NCBI RefSeq assembly: GCF_048892425.1
Contig: NZ_JBLZHU010000012.1
Location: 25,772-89,771 of the forward strand
Length of the DNA: 64,000 bases
Source: Pacificispira sp002696645
GTDB taxonomy: Bacteria > Pseudomonadota > Alphaproteobacteria > UBA8366 > Aestuariispiraceae
Direction of reading: 5' to 3'
Position numbers and translations under genes: made by a program. The notes under the pieces were generated by a model. It was not told where the DNA came from, did no database searches, and saw nothing but the letters and a program-made list of their open reading frames with translations. Positions within the stretch are counted from its first letter, which is position 1. Each line of letters opens with the position of its first letter. Positions 53,355-62,150 of this stretch are shown here, piece after piece.

Positions 53355-53387
53355 GTACCAGTATCTTGTACCAGTATCTTGTACCAG
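53355..53387. repeat. Tandem 13-bp repeat, about 2.5 copies
   Basis: GTACCAGTATCTT occurs at 53355 and 53368 and restarts as GTACCAG at 53381. It sits directly upstream of the integrase remnant's start, where an integrase promoter or arm-type binding sites would be expected. Confidence 0.85.
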
Positions 53388-53449
53388 CACGGAAATCGCG
53401 TAGGTCCGCATTCTGCAACGTATTGATCATAAACGATCAATCATGAAAC

Positions 53450-53473
53450 TGGCGGAGAGAGGGGGATTCGAAC
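53450..53473. repeat. 24-bp copy of the tRNA-Ser 3' end (att-like direct repeat)
   Basis: These 24 bases are identical to 56724-56747, which is the 3' terminus of the tRNA-Ser gene including the encoded CCA and part of the T arm. Sequence on both sides differs. This is the expected footprint of site-specific integration at a tRNA 3' end, and it bounds a 3.3-kb island. Confidence 0.85.
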
Positions 53474-53521
53474 TAAAAATAGAAAAACATAATCATTTTA
53501 AAGGTCTATTTAGATTTGAAT

Positions 53522-53848
53522 TTAAGGTTTGTACCACTTCGCCAATACTTTTGTACCTTCATGATATGAACCGCCCCGGGATTGCCGGAGGCTGCTTGTA
53601 AAGAATTTCGCCGCCAGTGTCTGATCGTTCTGCATGGCGTAATAGCGTTGCTCTGCCTCTGCGGGTGGACCGTTTCCTATAGGCTCCATCAATCTGCGGT
53701 TACTGAACCAATCCACCCATTCCAGGGTCCCAAGCTCGACGGCTTCCAATGTCTTCCATGGCTCACGTCGGTGAATGACTTCCGCTTTGTCGCCACCTGT
53801 CTGTCGTGTCTGCGATTTCTGTCTCATCTTCATTCCCCTTCGGGTCAT
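53522..53848 (-). pseudogene. C-terminal remnant of an IS3-family transposase (OrfB)
   Basis: From about 53791 downward the minus strand encodes VIHRREPWKTLEAVELGTLE, then WVDWFSNRRLMEPIGN and PPAEAEQRYYAM, ending LRQSRGGS. This is the conserved end of IS3-group integrase-core transposases. The N-terminal two thirds with the DDE residues are absent, and the first 20 or so residues of the frame are unrelated. It is a dead fragment inside the tRNA-Ser island. Confidence 0.8.
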
Positions 53849-53974
53849 TACGATGAACCAGAAATCCTCGCCTATGCAATTCCACTAATTTGTCCCTTAG
53901 GCGCTGACGTCAGACAGTTAAACGCGGAGATTGAGGCCCTGATAGAGCAAGGTGTTCTCGTAAGAGACGAATAG
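53849..53974 (+). other. Protein-like C-terminal fragment, unidentified
   Basis: A plus-strand frame ending at TAG 53974 encodes DEPEILAYAIPLICPLGADV and then RQLNAEIEALIEQGVLVRDE. The amphipathic, balanced composition looks like a real C-terminus, unlike the frame upstream of it, which is antisense to the IS3 remnant. It may be the tail of a gene cut by the IS element. Family unknown. Confidence 0.3.
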
Positions 53975-54125
53975 ACAGGATTTGTGTTTCAAATGCAGGG
54001 GAGGGGGGCTGAGTTTGCCCAGTATCATCACTGTCACTTTTCTAGTCCGCAACTGACTATCGTTATCAACTCGATGATTTGAGGGTTAGTTCGGAAGCAG
54101 GAAACTGGGGGGTGCGTCAGAACAG

Positions 54126-55283
54126 ATGGACCCCCTCACGAATTTAATACATTCTATGAATCTTCAGCTACACTATTGCGGTTTGATTTCACCGTTCACT
54201 CTGGAAAATCACTACATGTTTTTTGGTCTAAGAAATTTAGGGTTTTTTGTTGTGCTTCTAAGTTTTCATGCAGCGTTGCTAACCCTTTACTTTTTTCCGA
54301 TCCGGTACGACCCTTTTCAAGAAGGCGCAAACGGTTCTGTCGTGTCCTCCTATGGAAATCTCCCAATCGACGGCCTCTTAAGGATCAAGTATGAACACGC
54401 ACTCAGTAACCCTCGTTACTCGGTTGGTGTGTTTGGGAACAGCCGAATTGTGATGATTGGGCACAATGATGTGGGGTTACAGGAAGATGAATTCTTCAAT
54501 TTCGGGATAGGTGGTACTTCATTCTTGCAGTCTGTCACCCTTTTGGAAGAACTGGCAAAGGAAGGTAAAGCGCCAGATGTGTCAATTATCAGCCTTGATC
54601 ATCCGGAAATGCAGTTTTTTAATTACCCATATTGGCCCGGTCCCCTGCACCGATTAAGCATCATCACAGATACCTTGGGATTATCAAATGGCAACGTGCC
54701 GTCACAAGAATCAGCTCTTGAGTTTTTAAAGAGTCTCAAGAACATGATTAAAGTCGCGTGGGGGCAGGTAAAGCAAATTTGGAACTTTGATGCTGCGCAA
54801 CGGTATTTTAAGTTTATGCTTTTGCAAATTTGGCCAGATTATTCTGAATATGGGGCCAAGCCATATGCTTCAGATGGCTCTACACCGATCAAGCCTTTGC
54901 TCGAGTATCATAAGAATGAATTCACCGAAAAGACACCATTATCGGAGATGTCTAACCGGTATCTAGAGGAGTCTGTAAAGTCGCTTGGTCGTTTAAAAAA
55001 GGCTTACGGGTTGACCGTTATCGTTTATGAATCTCCCATTGAACCGAAAATCGCCAGCCGTTTGAAAGCCATCAGTGGGCCCTATGCAAAGGAAACGCAA
55101 AATCGCATTTTATCCACCTGTGTCGAGGTGGAACTGGACTGCAGGAAGGCCCCAAGTCTCGTTGCGCCGAAAGGGGGGCCCTATTGGCATGATTGCTGTC
55201 ATGCGCCTGCAGGTCAGTTGGGACGCTACATTGGGTCACTAATCGAGTCAGCAAAGCGAGTGACCCCTTTTGCTGTTCAATGA
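54126..55283 (+). CDS. SGNH-like (DltD/AlgX-type) protein paired with an MBOAT acyltransferase
   Basis: This protein has up to 385 residues; Met31 (54216) is an alternative start directly before the hydrophobic segment FFVVLLSFHAALLTLYFF, which looks like a signal anchor. The body has FGNSRIVM (candidate SGNH Ser block) and a late YWHDCCHA (Asp and His). It overlaps the MBOAT gene by 14 nt. The pair fits O-acylation of a surface polysaccharide, with this protein in the periplasm. Base composition is visibly richer in A+T than the flanking regions. Confidence 0.75.
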   Translation: MDPLTNLIHSMNLQLHYCGLISPFTLENHYMFFGLRNLGFFVVLLSFHAALLTLYFFPIRYDPFQEGANGSVVSSYGNLPIDGLLRIKYEHALSNPRYSVGVFGNSRIVMIGHNDVGLQEDEFFNFGIGGTSFLQSVTLLEELAKEGKAPDVSIISLDHPEMQFFNYPYWPGPLHRLSIITDTLGLSNGNVPSQESALEFLKSLKNMIKVAWGQVKQIWNFDAAQRYFKFMLLQIWPDYSEYGAKPYASDGSTPIKPLLEYHKNEFTEKTPLSEMSNRYLEESVKSLGRLKKAYGLTVIVYESPIEPKIASRLKAISGPYAKETQNRILSTCVEVELDCRKAPSLVAPKGGPYWHDCCHAPAGQLGRYIGSLIESAKRVTPFAVQ

Positions 55284-56643
55284 CCTCAACTTCTTAATTC
55301 TTTTCTTACCAGCGGTGACAATTACGACCTGGTGGCTGGTCCCAGATCAGTTCCGTATTCATGTTTTGATTATTGCGTCGTTCATTTTTTATGGGATGTC
55401 AGGCTGGGAGCATGCTCTTCTGCTGCTGATGTCTACCCTATGGGTATATCTTTTCACGCATGGATTATTGGCAATAGGATCACGCTGTCGCCTTGTTCTG
55501 GCGATCGCATTTCCCGTCGCTGCGTTAGTGTACTTAAAATATACCAATTTCATTCTTTATGATGTTCTGTCACTGGAAAGTAGCGGTGGTGAGGGAGCGT
55601 TCTCGCTTTTTCGCGACGTCGTGTTGCCTGCCGGCATTTCATTTTTTACGTTCCAACTGATTGGTTATGCCATAGACCGATATCGGGGAAGTGTGAAAGA
55701 ACCTCCGACACTAAAGGCTATGTTACTGTATATTAGTTTCTTTCCCCAATTGATCGCAGGACCCATTGTTCGATTGGCACAGGTATCAAGTGCCATTGAA
55801 AATCTGCCATCGTTTCGACCAAAACGACAGAACATCGCCGATGCATTCGGGTTTATTGCCATCGGCCTAAGTTACAAGGTTTTGATTGCCGACAGCTTGC
55901 ATCATGGTTTAAAGCCTATGTTGGAAAAGCCAGAAGAAATTGGCTTAATAGGGTTTGCCTACCTAATTCCAGCATACTCTTTTCAGATATATTTTGATTT
56001 TTATGGGTATTCACTAATTGCCATTGGTCTTGGGAAGCTGTTTGGCTTCTCTTTGCCTATAAATTTTCGTGCACCCTATTCGGCGCTAAATCCAAAAGAC
56101 TTCTGGCGACGGTGGCATATCACGTTATCTTATTGGATTCGCGATTATCTTTATCTTCCATTGAGGGGAAACAAAAACTACAAACGCAATATTCTGATTG
56201 TTTTTGGTGTGTGCGGATTGTGGCATGGTGCCGGCTTCTCCTTCATTGTGTGGGGCCTGTTTCATGGTTTGTTTGTGATACTCTATAATCAGAATGTGAA
56301 GGCTTGGGATGCATTGCCCAGATTCCTCCAATGGATGATGACATTCTCCCTGGTCAGCGTTTCTTGGTTGTTGTTTGTTTTTGAAGTTCAGGACCTTTCC
56401 ACCGCATTTGCGTCTATGGTGCGGGGCGGCTATGCAGAAGGGGTTGATATTACGTATGAAATGCTGCTCATAATCGCTGTAGCCGCATTGGTTTGTTTCC
56501 GCATTAAGGCCGAAAAACTCGCAACGATCGATTTTTCTAAGCCACTAATGTCGTTCGCATGGGGCGGAGTCTTGGGAGCTGCCTTTTTCATGTCCCTCAT
56601 GTTCGTGGACCGTTCGGAAGCATTTATCTATTTTAGGTTTTAG
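55270..56643 (+). CDS. MBOAT-family O-acyltransferase (AlgI-like)
   Basis: This 457-residue polytopic membrane protein starts at TTG with the family-typical LFNDLNFLILFLPA. The conserved blocks are PQLIAGPIVR, FWRRWHITLSYWIRDYLYLP and GLWHGAGFSFIVWGLFHG, which contains the catalytic His. It moves acyl groups across the inner membrane to a partner such as the SGNH-like protein just upstream. It ends 80 nt before the tRNA-Ser 3' end and is cargo of the tRNA island. Confidence 0.92.
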   Translation: MLFNDLNFLILFLPAVTITTWWLVPDQFRIHVLIIASFIFYGMSGWEHALLLLMSTLWVYLFTHGLLAIGSRCRLVLAIAFPVAALVYLKYTNFILYDVLSLESSGGEGAFSLFRDVVLPAGISFFTFQLIGYAIDRYRGSVKEPPTLKAMLLYISFFPQLIAGPIVRLAQVSSAIENLPSFRPKRQNIADAFGFIAIGLSYKVLIADSLHHGLKPMLEKPEEIGLIGFAYLIPAYSFQIYFDFYGYSLIAIGLGKLFGFSLPINFRAPYSALNPKDFWRRWHITLSYWIRDYLYLPLRGNKNYKRNILIVFGVCGLWHGAGFSFIVWGLFHGLFVILYNQNVKAWDALPRFLQWMMTFSLVSVSWLLFVFEVQDLSTAFASMVRGGYAEGVDITYEMLLIIAVAALVCFRIKAEKLATIDFSKPLMSFAWGGVLGAAFFMSLMFVDRSEAFIYFRF

Positions 56644-56723
56644 ACAATACGATGAAATCGTTCAGCATGAAATCTATGCATGCTTTGAGGGTGAGAAGCA
56701 GTAAGGTATTGAAAAAAAGATAA

Positions 56724-56813
56724 TGGCGGAGAGAGGGGGATTCGAACCCCCGAGGGGCTCTCACCCCAACACGATTTCCAGTCGTGCGCCTTAAACCGCT
56801 CGGCCATCTCTCC
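56724..56813 (-). tRNA. tRNA-Ser (anticodon GGA)
   Basis: On the minus strand the 90-nt gene begins GGAGAGATGGCCGAG and ends TCTCTCCGCCA. The acceptor stem GGAGAGA/TCTCTCC pairs fully, the anticodon loop reads CTGGAAA (GGA), a long class II variable arm (GGGGTGAGAGCCCCTC region) is present, the T arm is GGGGGTTCGAATCCCCC, and CCA is encoded. Its 3' end is the integration site of the neighbouring island. Confidence 0.97.
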
Positions 56814-57021
56814 GCAGGCATCCGGCTGGGCCGGGTGTCGTATTCCTTTCGCAAGGCGGCGGACCATAACCGAGTGCGCGCGGCTGGGCAAGCTCTGGAA
56901 TCACAAAAAAAGCCATTGTGTATTCTGCTGCCAAGCCTATGGTTTCTTAGGAAAATCGTGTTAAGGTCACCTCGCGATTAGGCGTGTCTTTGTATCCATG
57001 CGTTAGCAAAAGGGGATTGGC
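56814..57021. other. Spacer between tRNA-Ser and the small membrane protein
   Basis: It holds the tRNA promoter side, with a short GC dyad CCGGCTGGGCCGG near 56823-56835, and no coding sequence I can support. Confidence 0.4.
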
Positions 57022-57348
57022 ATGGCCGTCCTGCATTTTTTTGGGCGTATATTTATGGCGCTTGCCTTTATTTTTTTGGCGCTGGGGGTTTTTGTCTGGC
57101 TGGATGGGCGCGCGACGCTGCCCGCCGGTCGCGTCTGGTTTGAGACCCATTCCCCCAGCCTTGGCTATGCGGAAGTCATTGTGTCGCGCCATCTGGGGGC
57201 ACCGGATTTCTGGCAGGATAAGGCATTGCCTTACCTGAAACGCGATGCCTGGGAAGCACTGTTGTGGCCAGTGATCCTGTTTCTGATCCTGGGCGGTCTG
57301 CTGTTGCTGATTGGCCGTCGTAGACGTCGCCGCAGCGGATTCCACTGA
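57022..57348 (+). CDS. Small two-helix membrane protein, unknown function
   Basis: This 108-residue protein has one helix at about 11-26 (FMALAFIFLALGVFVW), a soluble middle section and a second helix at about 83-98, followed by a basic cluster GRRRRRRSG. AAAGGGGA precedes the ATG. By the positive-inside rule the C-terminal Arg cluster is cytoplasmic. I do not recognise the family. It is convergent with lepA. Confidence 0.75.
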   Translation: MAVLHFFGRIFMALAFIFLALGVFVWLDGRATLPAGRVWFETHSPSLGYAEVIVSRHLGAPDFWQDKALPYLKRDAWEALLWPVILFLILGGLLLLIGRRRRRRSGFH

Positions 57349-57359
57349 CAAACTTATCC

Positions 57360-57386
57360 CAGGTGACGACCCGATCGCCTCACCTG
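57360..57386. terminator. Possible weak hairpin between convergent genes
   Basis: CAGGTGA and TCACCTG can pair over a 13-nt loop in the short space between the small membrane gene and lepA. There is no T-run. Confidence 0.3.
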
Positions 57387-57421
57387 AACGGACTCAGCCT
57401 TCGCGGTCCTGGATCAGCGCG

Positions 57422-59227
57422 TCAGTTGTCGCCCATCTTCAATGCTTCCAGGAAGGCGGATTGCGGGATTTCGACCTTGCCGAATTGACGCATCCGTTTC
57501 TTGCCTTCCTTTTGCTTGTCCAGCAGTTTGCGTTTCCGCGATACGTCACCGCCATAGCATTTCGCCGTGACATCCTTGCGCATGGCGCTGAGGGTTTCGC
57601 GGGCAATCACCTTGCCACCGATCGCGGCCTGCAGGGCGACCTTGAACAATTGCCGGGGGATCAGATCCTTCAGGCGGGCACAGATATGCCGACCACGATA
57701 ATCGGCCTGGCTGCGGTGCACGATCATCGCCAGGGCATCGACCGGGTCTGCATTGATCAGGATTGAGACCTTCACCAGATCGCCCTCGCGATACTCCGTC
57801 ATCTCATAGTCAAACGAGGCATAGCCTTTGGTGACGGATTTCAGCCGGTCGTAAAAATCGAAAACCACTTCGTTCAGCGGCAATTCATACACTGCCATCG
57901 CCCGGTTGCCGACATAGGTCAGGTCCCTCTGTTCGCCGCGTTTTTCGGTGCAGAGAGTCAGCACAGGGCCCAGATAGTCATCTGGCACCATAATGGTCGC
58001 CTTGATCCAGGGTTCAGAGATGGAGGCGATATGGGTCGGGTCCGGATAGTCGGCCGGATTGTGCAATTCGATCTCTTTGCCGCTGTTCAGCGTGATCTTG
58101 TAAACCACAGACGGCGCGGTGGAGATCAGGTCCAGATCATATTCGCGGGATAAACGCTCCTGCACGATTTCCAGATGCAACAGACCCAGGAAGCCACAGC
58201 GGAAGCCAAATCCCAGCGCGGCTGAGGTTTCCATTTCTGCATGGAAGCTGGAATCGTTCAGCGCCAACTTGCCCATCGCGTCGCGCAGGGCTTCAAAGTC
58301 TGAGGCATCGACCGGGAACAGGCCACAGAAGACCACAGGTACCGTGGGCTGGAAGCCGGGCAGGGGCTTGTCGGTGGGTCGCTTGTCTTCGGTGATCGTA
58401 TCCCCGATCTTACAATCGGCGACCGCCTTAATGCCCGACGTGATAAAGCCCATCTCGCCCGGGCCCAGACTGTCAACGACCAGACCTTTGGGCGTGAAAA
58501 TCCCGACCCGGTCCACTTCATGCGCCGCCCCGGTGGACAGCATGCGGATTTTCTGACCCTTCTTGATCGTGCCATCGACGACGCGGATCAGGGTCACCAC
58601 GCCCAAATAGGCATCATACCAGCTATCGACCAGCAAGGCGCGCAGCGGTGCCTTCGCATCGGATGGCGGCGGGGCAGGCAGGCGCTTCACAATCGCTTCC
58701 AGCAGATTATTGACCCCCAGGCCGCTTTTGGCGGAAATTTCCAGCGCCTCGCTGCAATCCAGGCCGATGACATCTTCGATCTGTTGTTTGATGCGGTCTG
58801 GTTCGGCGGCGGGCAGGTCGATTTTATTCAGCACGGGCAGGATTTCGTGATCATTGTCCAGCGCCAGATAGACATTCGCCAGTGTCTGGGCCTCAACCCC
58901 CTGGCTGGCATCGACAATCAGCAGTGACCCCTCACAGGCGGCCAGCGAGCGGCTGACCTCATAGGAAAAGTCCACATGGCCGGGCGTGTCCATCAGGTTC
59001 AGCGTATATTCGATACCATCCTTGGCCGTATACAGCAGGCGCACGGCCTGGGCCTTGATCGTGATGCCGCGTTCGCGCTCGATATCCATGGAATCAAGCA
59101 CTTGCTCCTTCATCTCCCGATCGGTCAGGCCGCCGCAAAGCTGGATCAGGCGATCCGCCAGGGTGGATTTGCCATGATCGATATGCGCGATGATGGAGAA
59201 GTTACGAATACGGCTCTGGTCAGTCAT
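57422..59227 (-). CDS. lepA: Elongation factor 4 (LepA)
   Basis: This 601-residue translational GTPase has G1 AHIDHGKSTLADRL, G3 DTPGHVDF and G4 NKIDLP, then the LepA-specific C-terminal domain ending RKLLDKQKEGKKRMRQFG. Length is standard. It acts on stalled ribosomes. It is a housekeeping gene and marks the return to the chromosomal core. Confidence 0.98.
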   Translation of the reverse strand: MTDQSRIRNFSIIAHIDHGKSTLADRLIQLCGGLTDREMKEQVLDSMDIERERGITIKAQAVRLLYTAKDGIEYTLNLMDTPGHVDFSYEVSRSLAACEGSLLIVDASQGVEAQTLANVYLALDNDHEILPVLNKIDLPAAEPDRIKQQIEDVIGLDCSEALEISAKSGLGVNNLLEAIVKRLPAPPPSDAKAPLRALLVDSWYDAYLGVVTLIRVVDGTIKKGQKIRMLSTGAAHEVDRVGIFTPKGLVVDSLGPGEMGFITSGIKAVADCKIGDTITEDKRPTDKPLPGFQPTVPVVFCGLFPVDASDFEALRDAMGKLALNDSSFHAEMETSAALGFGFRCGFLGLLHLEIVQERLSREYDLDLISTAPSVVYKITLNSGKEIELHNPADYPDPTHIASISEPWIKATIMVPDDYLGPVLTLCTEKRGEQRDLTYVGNRAMAVYELPLNEVVFDFYDRLKSVTKGYASFDYEMTEYREGDLVKVSILINADPVDALAMIVHRSQADYRGRHICARLKDLIPRQLFKVALQAAIGGKVIARETLSAMRKDVTAKCYGGDVSRKRKLLDKQKEGKKRMRQFGKVEIPQSAFLEALKMGDN

Positions 59228-59382
59228 AATGGTTTGGTTCGCCTAGTTTAGCTGAGGATCGGTCCGACCCCGAAAGAAGCGCAAAATAGGGCTCAAAAGC
59301 GTCGCTTGCAATCCTTGTCGGTGGGGCGGTTTCTGATACGCTCCCCTCAGTTCACTCTCAGGGATTTTGGGGCACTTAAAAT

Positions 59383-60624
59383 ATGAAACTGAAAGACATA
59401 AAAACCTTTGTCACCGTTCCGCCGACCGGCATTGGTGGATCCTTCTGGGTGATCGTGAAACTGACCACCGATAATGGCATTGAGGGGATTGGGGAATGCT
59501 ATGGCATCCCGGTTTCCGGCGACATTGCCTGTCGCATGGTCGAAGATACGTTTGAACGTTTCATCGCCGGTGAAGACCCGCACAATGTGGAAACGATGTT
59601 CCGCCGCGTCTATTCGGGTGGTTTCACCCAACGCCCGGACATCACCATGATGGCGGTGTTCAGCGGCATTGAAATGGCGGTCTGGGATATTCTGGGCAAG
59701 GCACAGAACCAGCCAGTCTATAATCTGTTGGGCGGCAGGTTCCATCCACGTCTTCGGACCTACAGCTATTTGTATCCAAAGGCCTATGCCCCTCCGGGCT
59801 GGGTCTGGCAGGGGACGGGGCAGGGCGATCCCTATCATGAACCCGACGCGGCAGCAGAGGCGGCGCTGAATTATGTCGCCATGGGCTATACCGCGATCAA
59901 GCAGGACCCGGCAGGCCCCTATAGTTTTCAGGGCGGGCGGGAATTGTCCCTGCATGAATTGAGCCGCAGCGAGGCGAATGTGAAACGCCTGCGCGAAACC
60001 GTTGGGGATCGCGCCGATATCCTGTTTGGCACCCATGGTCAGATGACGACCTCGTCCGCGATCAGACTGGCCAAGCGCTTGGAACCCTATGACCCGCTGT
60101 GGTTTGAAGAACCCTGTCCACCCGATCAGATGGATGCGCTGGCCCGCGTGGTGCAGGCGACGTCCATTCCGATTGCGACGGGGGAGCGTCTGACAACCAA
60201 GATTGAATTCCATCAGGCCCTGAAGGCAGGTGTTTCGATCCTGCAGCCGGATATCGGGCGCAGCGGTGGGATTTGGGAAACCAAGAAGATCGCCATACTG
60301 GCAGAAGTCTTCAACGCCCAGATTGCACCGCATATCTATTGCGGGCCTATCGCCCATGCGGCGGCGGCCCATGTTGCTTTCAGCAGTCCGAACTTCCTGG
60401 TGCTGGAGACAATTGATACGGCCTTCCACCGGGATATTCTGACCAAACGCCTGGACTGGGAAGACGGATATCTGAACGCACCGACAGAACCGGGATTGGG
60501 CATTGAACTGAATGAAGAGCTGGTTCTGGCCCATCCTTATACGACCGGTGGGCGGCTGCATCTGGAAATGTGTCAGACGCCGCTCAGCTCCGCCAATGAG
60601 AAACCAATCCAGGAGATTGAGTGA
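59383..60624 (+). CDS. Mandelate racemase/muconate lactonizing enzyme (enolase superfamily)
   Basis: This 413-residue acid-sugar dehydratase-like protein has an N-terminal capping domain and a barrel with WFEEPCPPDQ (Glu242/Glu243) and ATGERLTTK (Glu268). At the first metal-ligand strand, where most relatives have DxH/DxN, it reads FGTHGQ (216-220), so the usual Asp is not in place. The rest of the fold is intact. Likely substrates are sugar acids or related hydroxy acids. It heads a rightward operon with YtoQ, a TauD-type oxygenase, RidA and a PcaB-like lyase. Confidence 0.88.
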   Translation: MKLKDIKTFVTVPPTGIGGSFWVIVKLTTDNGIEGIGECYGIPVSGDIACRMVEDTFERFIAGEDPHNVETMFRRVYSGGFTQRPDITMMAVFSGIEMAVWDILGKAQNQPVYNLLGGRFHPRLRTYSYLYPKAYAPPGWVWQGTGQGDPYHEPDAAAEAALNYVAMGYTAIKQDPAGPYSFQGGRELSLHELSRSEANVKRLRETVGDRADILFGTHGQMTTSSAIRLAKRLEPYDPLWFEEPCPPDQMDALARVVQATSIPIATGERLTTKIEFHQALKAGVSILQPDIGRSGGIWETKKIAILAEVFNAQIAPHIYCGPIAHAAAAHVAFSSPNFLVLETIDTAFHRDILTKRLDWEDGYLNAPTEPGLGIELNEELVLAHPYTTGGRLHLEMCQTPLSSANEKPIQEIE

Positions 60625-60691
60625 CGAGCCTTGTTATCACACGCTGATTGTCGATACTGGGGCAATCTGACGTTTGAGAAGGAGTGAGACG

Positions 60692-61183
60692 ATGACCGAA
60701 CGACGCTGGCATATCTATCTGTCCGGTGAGATCCACAGTGATTGGCGCGAAAGAATCCGCCAGGGCGTTGCAGAGGCGGGGCTGCCGGTCGATATCTCTG
60801 CACCCATTACTGTGCATGAGGATTCAGATGATTGCGGTGTTGCGATCTTTGGTCCTGAAGCAGACAAGGTCTGGCATGATCGCAAGGGCGCACAATTGAA
60901 CGCCATGCGCACCCAGACTTTGATTGAGGCCGCTGATATCGTCGTCGTGCGATTTGGGGAGAAATACAAGCAATGGAACGCAGCCTTTGATGCCGGTTAT
61001 GCGGTGGCGAAGGGCAAGCCCATCATCACCCTGCACCCGCCGGAACATGACCATGCCTTAAAAGAAGTCGACGGCGCGGCCAATGCGGTTGCAAGAGAAC
61101 CTGAACAGGTTGTCCAAGCGCTGGCATACATTATCCGTGGAACAATGCCGACCGCAGCGAAGAAGGCTCAAGCGGCGGAATAA
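60692..61183 (+). CDS. YtoQ-family protein
   Basis: This protein has 163 residues from ATG 60692, which AAGGAGTGAG precedes. It has the YtoQ pattern: WHIYLSGEIHSDWRERI at the N-terminus, then a central IEAADIVVVRFGEKYKQWNA and DAGYAVAKGKPIITLHPPEH, reminiscent of nucleoside 2-deoxyribosyltransferase folds. Function is not established. Confidence 0.85.
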   Translation: MTERRWHIYLSGEIHSDWRERIRQGVAEAGLPVDISAPITVHEDSDDCGVAIFGPEADKVWHDRKGAQLNAMRTQTLIEAADIVVVRFGEKYKQWNAAFDAGYAVAKGKPIITLHPPEHDHALKEVDGAANAVAREPEQVVQALAYIIRGTMPTAAKKAQAAE

Positions 61184-61204
61184 CCTCTCGCAGGAGTAAC
61201 CAAA

Positions 61205-62068
61205 TTGCGCACAACACCTTTACACCGGGACTTTGGGGTTGAGGTTCATGATGTTTCTTTGAAAGAGATCACAGCCACGCAGGGATATGACGAGCTGCGC
61301 AGGTTGTTCGAGGAACATTCCTTGCTGTTGTTTCGGGATCAGGACCTTTCTGATGAGGCACAGTTGGAATTTGGTGCGTTATTTGGGCCGCTGGAAGATC
61401 GCCATGATCGCCCAAAGCCTGAGATTTCCCCCGTCGCCAATTTGGACGCGGCCGGCGCAGTGATCGCGTCGGACGCTGACACGCATGTGAAAAATTTGCG
61501 GGCCAACTTTCTGTGGCATACCGACAGCACTTTCCTGCCGGTGCCCGCCCTGGTGAATGTCTTGCAGGCCCGCATATTGCCCAACCAAGGAGGGGAGACT
61601 GAACTGGTTTCCACCCGCGCTGGATTCGCCAGATTGTCGACTGATCTGCAACAGCGTCTGCGCAACACCGTGTTCCGGCATCGATACGCCCATTCCCGCG
61701 CAAAGATTGATCCGGAACTGGCGAAGCAGGCCTTGTTTACCAAATGGACAGATCAGGAATGGAAGGCGGTCTGGCGCAACCCGAGAACGGGAACGGAATC
61801 GCTTTATATCGCGTCCCATGTCTGCGCCGTATCGGGTATGGATGAGGCAGAGGGGCTGGCTTTCGTCGATGAATTGGTCGACGCAATGACAGTGCCCGAA
61901 GCGATTTACAGCCATGTCTGGCGACCCAATGATGTGCTGGTCTGGGATGAACGCGCGACCTTGCATCGTGGTCGGGCCTGGCCGTATGAACAGGCGCGAA
62001 AGCTGGTCAGTTGCTGTGTTTCCTTGCAAGCACGTGATGGGTTGGAAGATATGCGCGCCCATATCTGA
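61205..62068 (+). CDS. TauD/TfdA-family 2-oxoglutarate-dependent dioxygenase
   Basis: This 287-residue Fe(II) dioxygenase has the HxD pair His105/Asp107 (LWHTDSTF) and the distal His and Arg in ERATLHRGRAW. It starts at TTG with AGGAG nine nt upstream. Family members open taurine, 2,4-D, alkyl sulfate and related substrates by hydroxylation. Within this operon it may oxygenate an ether-linked or hydroxy-acid substrate. Confidence 0.92.
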   Translation: MRTTPLHRDFGVEVHDVSLKEITATQGYDELRRLFEEHSLLLFRDQDLSDEAQLEFGALFGPLEDRHDRPKPEISPVANLDAAGAVIASDADTHVKNLRANFLWHTDSTFLPVPALVNVLQARILPNQGGETELVSTRAGFARLSTDLQQRLRNTVFRHRYAHSRAKIDPELAKQALFTKWTDQEWKAVWRNPRTGTESLYIASHVCAVSGMDEAEGLAFVDELVDAMTVPEAIYSHVWRPNDVLVWDERATLHRGRAWPYEQARKLVSCCVSLQARDGLEDMRAHI

Positions 62069-62150
62069 CGTGCAGGACTTGTTGCATGACCTGTCCTGGA
62101 TGGTGCAATAAGGGGCCCTAACCCTGAATCCATCGAGAGAGGAAGTTTTT

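Larger units (their letters stand above)
53115..53449. other. Decayed region left of the att-like repeat
   Basis: Apart from the integrase remnant and the 13-bp tandem repeat (53355-53387) I see no gene here. It separates the polyol operon from the att-like sequence. Confidence 0.5.

Noticed and set aside
53522..53848. Functional transposase gene
   Set aside because: Only the C-terminal segment of the IS3 OrfB is present; the catalytic core, OrfA and terminal inverted repeats are not seen.
53582..53848. First part of a 130-codon plus-strand frame
   Set aside because: It is antisense to the IS3 remnant and not protein-like. Only the terminal section from about 53849 is kept, as a low-confidence fragment.
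53450..56747. Intact prophage or integrative element
   Set aside because: The bounded DNA is only 3.3 kb, with no integrase, replication or structural gene inside. It is a cargo remnant.
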